Source: Candidatus Poribacteria bacterium
Lineage (GTDB): Bacteria > Poribacteria > WGA-4E > WGA-3G
Assembly: GCA_022821495.1 (NCBI GenBank)
Contig: JAJEDN010000096.1
Location: 1 to 55,767, forward strand
Direction of reading: 5' to 3'
Length of the DNA stretch: 55,767 bases
Below the pieces are notes generated by a model. That model saw nothing but the letters and a program-made list of their open reading frames with translations, had not been told where the DNA came from and ran no database searches. Both the position numbers and the translations under genes were made by a program. This document shows, one piece after another, positions 51,421 to 55,767 of the stretch. Within the stretch, counting starts at the first letter, position 1. The number at the start of each line of letters is the position of its first letter.

Positions 51421-52434
51421 ATGAAAACCGCCGACACCTTGATCCAAAAAGTGGATCAGATACCACAAGTAGACCTTGGTTATTTTCCAACACCCCTTCA
51501 AGAATGTCCTCGGCTTTCTGAGACACTCGGTGGACCGCGTATCCTTATGAAGCGCGAAGATTGCTCAGGTTTGGCTTTTGGGGGCAACAAAGTCCGGCAG
51601 TTGACTTTTACAATTGGCGACGCAGTCGCACAAGGGGCGGATACAATTGTACACGGCGCAGCTTCGCAGTCCAACCACTGCCGACAAGCCGCCGCTGCCT
51701 GCGGTAAACTGGGTCTCAATTGCTATCTACGTCTCGCCCGAGACCATAAGAGTATTCTCCAAGGGAACCTGTTGTTAGATAATTTGGCGGGTGTGGATGT
51801 CGAGATTGTCGATGCTCCGTTTGGTCCCGAATTAGATGTGGTGAAGTACGAACTGGCAGAAAAACTCAAGACGCAAGGGTTGAAACCTTACGTCGTCGCG
51901 TCGCCACGTTCAACCGCACTTGCTGCTGTCGCTTTTACGTGGTGCATCGCTGAAATCGCGCAACAACAACAGCAGTTGGGCATTGATGCCGATTGGATTT
52001 ATACATGTTCCGTTGGCGGGACACAAGCAGGACTTGTCCTCGGTACAAAAACGCTTGAACTGAAGATGAAGCCGTTTGGTATCGCACCTATTGTTTGGGA
52101 AGGTAAACTTGAACGGATGCGCACTGCAGCGAACAATGCAGCTGAACTTTTGGAATTAGATACTCGCGTCACCGACGCAGATATCCAAAATACAGATGAC
52201 TATATCGGGCAGGCTTACGGCTATCTCACCCCCGAATGCATTGAGGCTCTCAAACTCGTCGCCAAAACTGAGGGGATCTTCCTTGACCCCGTCTATACTG
52301 CTAAGGCGATGGCGTGCCTTATAGATCATATCCAACAAGGTAAACTTGGGCGCGACGATACCGTCATCTTCCTCCATACCGGCGGCACGCCAGCACTCTT
52401 CGCATATCAAGAGGAACTCACTGCCGACTTATAA
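51421..52434 (+). CDS. dcyD: D-cysteine desulfhydrase/ACC deaminase-family PLP enzyme
   Basis: The product is 337 aa, fold type II pyridoxal-phosphate enzyme. The PLP lysine is Lys57 in FGGNKVRQ. The chain contains KREDCSGLAFGGNKVRQL, AASQSNHCRQAAAACGKLGL, a PLP phosphate loop (SVGGTQAGLVLG) and a C-terminal LHTGGTPALFAY, all typical of DcyD/ACD. DcyD converts D-cysteine to pyruvate, ammonia and H2S; ACC deaminase opens 1-aminocyclopropane-1-carboxylate. The two differ by few residues, so the substrate is not certain from sequence and the symbol is tentative. It starts 8 bp after the GrpE-like gene. A weak GGAG lies 11 nt before the ATG. Confidence 0.88.
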   Translation: MKTADTLIQKVDQIPQVDLGYFPTPLQECPRLSETLGGPRILMKREDCSGLAFGGNKVRQLTFTIGDAVAQGADTIVHGAASQSNHCRQAAAACGKLGLNCYLRLARDHKSILQGNLLLDNLAGVDVEIVDAPFGPELDVVKYELAEKLKTQGLKPYVVASPRSTALAAVAFTWCIAEIAQQQQQLGIDADWIYTCSVGGTQAGLVLGTKTLELKMKPFGIAPIVWEGKLERMRTAANNAAELLELDTRVTDADIQNTDDYIGQAYGYLTPECIEALKLVAKTEGIFLDPVYTAKAMACLIDHIQQGKLGRDDTVIFLHTGGTPALFAYQEELTADL

Positions 52435-52668
52435 TCCTAATCTCCTGATAGGCAGTCGGTATACGTCGGTTGTGCCTGTGTTGACGCGCTATTGATCTGG
52501 ACACGGGAACATTTAAGTTTTTCTGATTTCCACCCTACTTTCCTTGCTTTTTTTCCCAAGTATGCTATTATCTTAACCAATTGTGTAGAAGAAACGCTGC
52601 TTGCTCCTGCACCGCAATTGAATATAAGCCAATTACTATCGCTGACCTTTTAAAGCGGGAATATACTG
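52435..52668. other. Intergenic DNA upstream of the MFS gene
   Basis: It holds a promoter at 52544-52571 and otherwise nothing recognised. The region from the promoter to the start is a leader of about 90 nt without a clear riboswitch fold. Confidence 0.35.
52544..52571 (+). promoter_or_regulatory. Sigma-70-type promoter of the MFS gene
   Basis: TTGCTT (52544-52549) and TATTAT (52566-52571) are separated by 16 bp. The -35 matches four positions loosely and the -10 is close to TATAAT. Confidence 0.35.
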
Positions 52669-53904
52669 ATGCTATTTCGTTTTTCGCTCTACGGCTTTCT
52701 GAAAAATCAACGTTACTATGAAAACTTTCTGTATCTCGCGTTTCTTGAAAAAGGGTTATCTTACTTTGCAATTGGCATCTTGATTGGATTTCGGGAGGTT
52801 TGCACCAACTTATTTGAGATTCCATCAGGGGCGGTCGCTGATCTTTATGGCAGACGACGCGCCATGATTTTTTCATTTTGTGCCTATATCGTCTCTTTCG
52901 TTATATTCGCGGTGAGCAAGTCGTTGTTTCCACTGTTCGCTGCCATGTTTTTCTACGGTTTAGGCGATGCATTCCGTAGCGGTACCCACAAGGCAATGAT
53001 TTTCGATTGGCTCCGTCTGCAGGGAAGGTCGGATGAAAAGACAAAAGTCTATGGATTCACCCGCTCTTGGTCGCAGATGGGGTCCGCTATCTCTGTTCTC
53101 ATTGCAGGGGCACTGGTTTTTTACAGCGGTAATTTTGTAGACATCTTCTATTTTTCAATTATTCCTTATGCGATGAATATCGTTAACTTCTTCGGCTACC
53201 CCGCGCGGTTAGACGGTGATAGACAGAGCGAGTTTTCTCTCAAAGCAGTTGTACGTATGCTCGGCAGTGCTTTAAAACAATCAGTACAATTCCCGCCCCT
53301 CCGGCGTTTAGTTTTTGAAGGAATGGGTTTTGAGGGAATGTATAAAGCCAGTAAGGATTATCTACAACCGATTCTCAAACAGACAGCAATCGCATTGCCT
53401 TTACTTTTAACATTAGATGAATCGAAACGCACAGCACTACTTGTGGCAGGGGTCTACTTTGTCCTCCATTTCCTATCCGCCTTCGCCTCTCGGAATTCGC
53501 ATCAGGTCTCGAATTGGCGAGGTGGCGACGAAGGCGCCGCCCGATTTATGTGGTGGATCGATTTGGCACTCTTCGCTTTATTAATTCCGGCATTGTGGTT
53601 CAATTGGCATCCAGCGATAATTGGGCTTTTCATCGCTTTAGCGATCCTCCAGAATTTCTGGCGACCCGGGCTGATTAGCCGTTTCAATGCACAATCCACA
53701 CCTGAGATGAGCGCGACGATTTTATCTATTGAGGCGCAATCGAAATCATTGGCAACAATTATTCTTGCCCCGCTACTCGGATTGTTAGTGGATTCGGTCA
53801 GTAACTTCTCGCCGGTCGGTATCGCCGGGACATGCATCGCCGTTGCGATCCTGCTTGCATACCGCGGCAAATTGGAAGAGCGTCCGGCATCTGTGTCGGT
53901 GTAA
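52669..53904 (+). CDS. Major facilitator superfamily transporter
   Basis: The product is 411 aa with about 11-12 hydrophobic segments in the cytoplasmic membrane. The MFS loop 2-3 motif is seen as GAVADLYGRRRAMIFSFCAY (canonical G...D..GRR). Membrane segments include FAIGILIGFREVCTNLFEIP, IVSFVIFAVSKSLFPLFAAM and MNIVNFFGYPARL, with a charged central loop (DESKRTALLVAG) and further helices in the C-terminal half. The motif FEIPSGAVADLYGRR in the second helix pair is typical of small-molecule exporters or drug/nucleoside transporters, but the substrate cannot be assigned. There is only a weak ribosome-binding site before the ATG. It may be an orphan operon with the next methyltransferase-like gene (86-bp gap). 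Confidence 0.85.
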   Translation: MLFRFSLYGFLKNQRYYENFLYLAFLEKGLSYFAIGILIGFREVCTNLFEIPSGAVADLYGRRRAMIFSFCAYIVSFVIFAVSKSLFPLFAAMFFYGLGDAFRSGTHKAMIFDWLRLQGRSDEKTKVYGFTRSWSQMGSAISVLIAGALVFYSGNFVDIFYFSIIPYAMNIVNFFGYPARLDGDRQSEFSLKAVVRMLGSALKQSVQFPPLRRLVFEGMGFEGMYKASKDYLQPILKQTAIALPLLLTLDESKRTALLVAGVYFVLHFLSAFASRNSHQVSNWRGGDEGAARFMWWIDLALFALLIPALWFNWHPAIIGLFIALAILQNFWRPGLISRFNAQSTPEMSATILSIEAQSKSLATIILAPLLGLLVDSVSNFSPVGIAGTCIAVAILLAYRGKLEERPASVSV

Positions 53905-53990
53905 ACCCTTAGATTTCCGAAACGCGACTGATTCCATAAAACTCCAAAAAATCGAAAACACACACGATTCTCTAAAGAAATTTCCAAAAT

Positions 53991-54905
53991 ATGTCCTATA
54001 TCCACTGTCCGCATGATAACTATTACGAGCCGAGTGAAAGTCTAAAGCATCTGTTTGAAGAACTGGTCATACAACCATTTGAACACGACTTACCAGCACT
54101 CGCGGCGGACGTTAAAAACACAAAAATATATTACTGGGAAGATATAGCGCGCATTCTGAGTCAAGGACAGAGCAATTACGATAACGTATCATTCGATAAA
54201 GCATCCAGTGAGTATTATTTCCCAAAAGACAAGGTGGCTATCTATTGCGTCCATCACATGCCTCGGCATCTTTTCGGTTCCTATCACATTTTTACGAATT
54301 GCCTCCCACCGATAAACAAAAATAATAAAATTGTGTTCATTGATTTCGGTTGTGGTCCATTAACTTCCGGTATCGCTTTTCGCGCTTTTGCCGGACAGTG
54401 CGACATCACTTATTTCGGAATTGATAGTTCACAAACTATGCTCGATAAGGCAACATCCATCAACAAATATGGTACCAACAGCTATCAAGATCCCTTCTAT
54501 GACCAATTTGAATTAATCCGCGATGCCGATGATTTGACCAAATTATTGAACAGATACATTGAAAACGGCGATAGGACACAGATTCTATTTAATTTCTGCT
54601 ATTTTTTCTCGAGCCCGACATTAGACGTTGATAACTTATCTGATGTCCTCATTCAGATTATGAAGAAATACGATCAGCATAAAATGTGTTTCGTGTACCA
54701 CAACCCTGATCATCGCTCACTGTCGAAGTCCGGTCGTTTGAGAACGTATGGTAAATGGGAAAAACTTAAAACGATCCTTTCGGCGGTTAGAGGTCAAATA
54801 ACCCAATCCGGTGTTGAAACGTTTTCTTATCATAGACTCATAAACGGCTCACTGCACAGCAACGCCAAAGTCTACTATGAAATCCTTTGCGACGACGAGA
54901 AATAA
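53991..54905 (+). CDS. SAM-dependent methyltransferase-like protein
   Basis: The product is 304 aa. Motif I is IVFIDFGCGPLTSGIAF (residues about 113-129) with a following YFGIDSSQTMLDKA at the end of beta-2, the signatures of a class I methyltransferase. The first 110 residues and the last 90 lack a recognised domain, so the substrate is unknown; it resembles the small uncharacterised methyltransferases with an N-terminal helical lid. There are no membrane segments and no strong ribosome-binding site. The gene ends in a well-formed terminator hairpin (54912-54947). A tie to the MFS gene upstream is possible by spacing only. Confidence 0.65.
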   Translation: MSYIHCPHDNYYEPSESLKHLFEELVIQPFEHDLPALAADVKNTKIYYWEDIARILSQGQSNYDNVSFDKASSEYYFPKDKVAIYCVHHMPRHLFGSYHIFTNCLPPINKNNKIVFIDFGCGPLTSGIAFRAFAGQCDITYFGIDSSQTMLDKATSINKYGTNSYQDPFYDQFELIRDADDLTKLLNRYIENGDRTQILFNFCYFFSSPTLDVDNLSDVLIQIMKKYDQHKMCFVYHNPDHRSLSKSGRLRTYGKWEKLKTILSAVRGQITQSGVETFSYHRLINGSLHSNAKVYYEILCDDEK

Positions 54906-54911
54906 AAAAAC

Positions 54912-54947
54912 AGCCGTCACGGCTATAGAATCAAGCGCGTGACGGCT
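54912..54947. terminator. Bidirectional intrinsic terminator
   Basis: AGCCGTCACG (54912-54921) pairs perfectly with CGTGACGGCT (54938-54947). It is followed on the plus strand by ATAAAATTTTTT and on the minus strand by a T-rich run, so it may end both the methyltransferase-like gene and the convergent CBM-like gene. Confidence 0.85.
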
Positions 54948-54976
54948 ATAAAATTTTTTAACAATCGGTCTGTCAG

Positions 54977-55618
54977 TTAGAACCGGTCTGCCTTAACTTC
55001 GCCCCACTTCGTCGCCAATTTTTCTTTCGCATCAACAGGGAACGGTGTATCACGGCTCAGATCGTCTTCCGGTTCGCCTTCAAAGTATCGGAAGTTATCA
55101 ATCCAAAAATCCTCATCGGATTGAGCAATTGACAACCCTACCCACATGTCTCTCTCAACATCGGCATTTGAATTGAAGGTAATATGATATTCCGCCCACT
55201 CCGGTCCTAACAGATTGATAGCACCGCCTTGATAAAAGGTCCAAGGATCGTGTTGCATCTGGACACTCAGCGCCACTTCCCGCGGTTTCTCGGAGCGCGC
55301 CCAAAAAATCACGGTGTACGTCTCACCCGACTTCATTGAGACATCTAACTGTTTAACTTTTGCATGCCATGCGGTCCCTGTCGCTTTATGCCCAACAATC
55401 TTGAGCGACTGTTTTCCATGCTGCGGATTTTTCTTGTCGATTTCCATCGTGTAGAGTCCACCGCGATCGCAACATGCACCGTCCTCTAAATCCCAAGCAG
55501 TTAAATCCTCTTCAAAACTGTGGTTTTCGAGGAGGAGTTCGCCTTCTTTCCATTTACCCCAGTCTACCGGGGTTCCCGCAAAAACATTCAAACATACAAG
55601 CAGCGTGAGCAGAAACAC
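54977..55618 (-). CDS. Secreted CBM4/9-like carbohydrate-binding-type protein
   Basis: The product is about 213 aa with a hydrophobic signal (FLLTLLVCLNVFAG). The mature chain resembles a CBM_4_9-type beta-sandwich: LLLENHSFEEDLTAWDLEDG, SLKIVGHKATGTAWHAKVKQ, TYTVIFWARSEKPREVALSV and a WIDNFRYFEGEP end, typical of domains that bind glycans on exported proteins. No catalytic domain is present. The start is uncertain. The earliest good in-frame start is GTG 55618; upstream in-frame sequence without ATG (to about 55760) could extend the signal peptide. It runs towards the terminator at 54912-54947. The role could be binding of an external sugar polymer, which is inference. Confidence 0.68.
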   Translation of the reverse strand: MFLLTLLVCLNVFAGTPVDWGKWKEGELLLENHSFEEDLTAWDLEDGACCDRGGLYTMEIDKKNPQHGKQSLKIVGHKATGTAWHAKVKQLDVSMKSGETYTVIFWARSEKPREVALSVQMQHDPWTFYQGGAINLLGPEWAEYHITFNSNADVERDMWVGLSIAQSDEDFWIDNFRYFEGEPEDDLSRDTPFPVDAKEKLATKWGEVKADRF

Positions 55619-55767
55619 GCTAATAGTAACCCAAGTTGCTACCTTTGTCCATAGAGCTGCTTGATACTTGTTGCGATGACAAACAAAAGCACTTTCAACT
55701 CAAAACCCGATGCTGACACCGCATGAATCGACTTCGGGAAAAGTTGTTCAATGAGACTGATTGACAC
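55619..55767. other. Right edge, nothing recognised
   Basis: The open frame of the CBM-like gene continues upstream without an ATG. No promoter or other element is evident. Confidence 0.3.

Overview
The window looks like a chromosomal piece of an uncultured bacterium, most plausibly a Candidatus Poribacteria-like lineage. This is inferred from protein style, not from a marker gene. The reasons are five copies of a NPFNPETWIPY...SGVYFYTL...TRKMLIRK secretion tail, several Gfo/Idh/MocA oxidoreductases, a Uma2 protein, PD40 and WD40 propellers, very large cadherin/LRR surface proteins, and many MITE-like palindromic repeats. No rRNA, tRNA, CRISPR array or complete insertion sequence was seen.

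Left part (1-11 kb): a frameshifted WD40 gene, a Sel1-repeat/trypsin-fold lipoprotein, a small unknown protein, a eukaryotic-style glycogen branching enzyme, a ZU5/FlgD-like secreted protein, an O-methyltransferase and a double-length UxaA (altronate/galactarate dehydratase family) protein whose two halves have lost different motifs.

Surface-protein island (10.9-35.8 kb, all minus strand): a small membrane protein, an outer-membrane barrel and three giant secreted proteins (1522, 1592 and 3845 aa). They are built from metzincin domains, LRR blocks, cadherin repeats, PA14-like, lamin-tail and dockerin-like parts, plus three recurrent modules I could not name. The island ends with a second membrane-protein paralogue, a decayed tail fragment and a lipoprotein. 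Boundaries between these genes carry MITE-like elements and heptamer-type (CAGTTATCAGTT-like) hairpins.

Regulatory stretch (35.8-38.3 kb): about 1.4 kb without a convincing gene. It holds a perfect sigma-54 consensus promoter (36866-36882, minus), 20-bp-periodic direct repeats 140-190 bp upstream of it, a candidate terminated small RNA and a three-way-junction fold. It lies next to a sigma-54 activator gene that lacks a receiver domain and has GAFTTA in place of GAFTGA. I regard this as a possible self-contained, undescribed sigma-54 circuit.

Right part (38.4-55.8 kb): three Gfo/Idh/MocA-type genes, one of them 12 nt upstream of a glycine/sarcosine reductase-B-like gene with an in-frame UGA (UPMC motif) followed by a SECIS-like hairpin, hence a probable selenoprotein. 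There is also a gene whose stop codon lies inside a MITE end, a Uma2 protein, a PD40 propeller, a large secreted peptidase/propeller protein, a protein with a GrpE-like C-terminus paired with a D-cysteine desulfhydrase-like enzyme, an MFS transporter, a methyltransferase and a CBM-like secreted protein.
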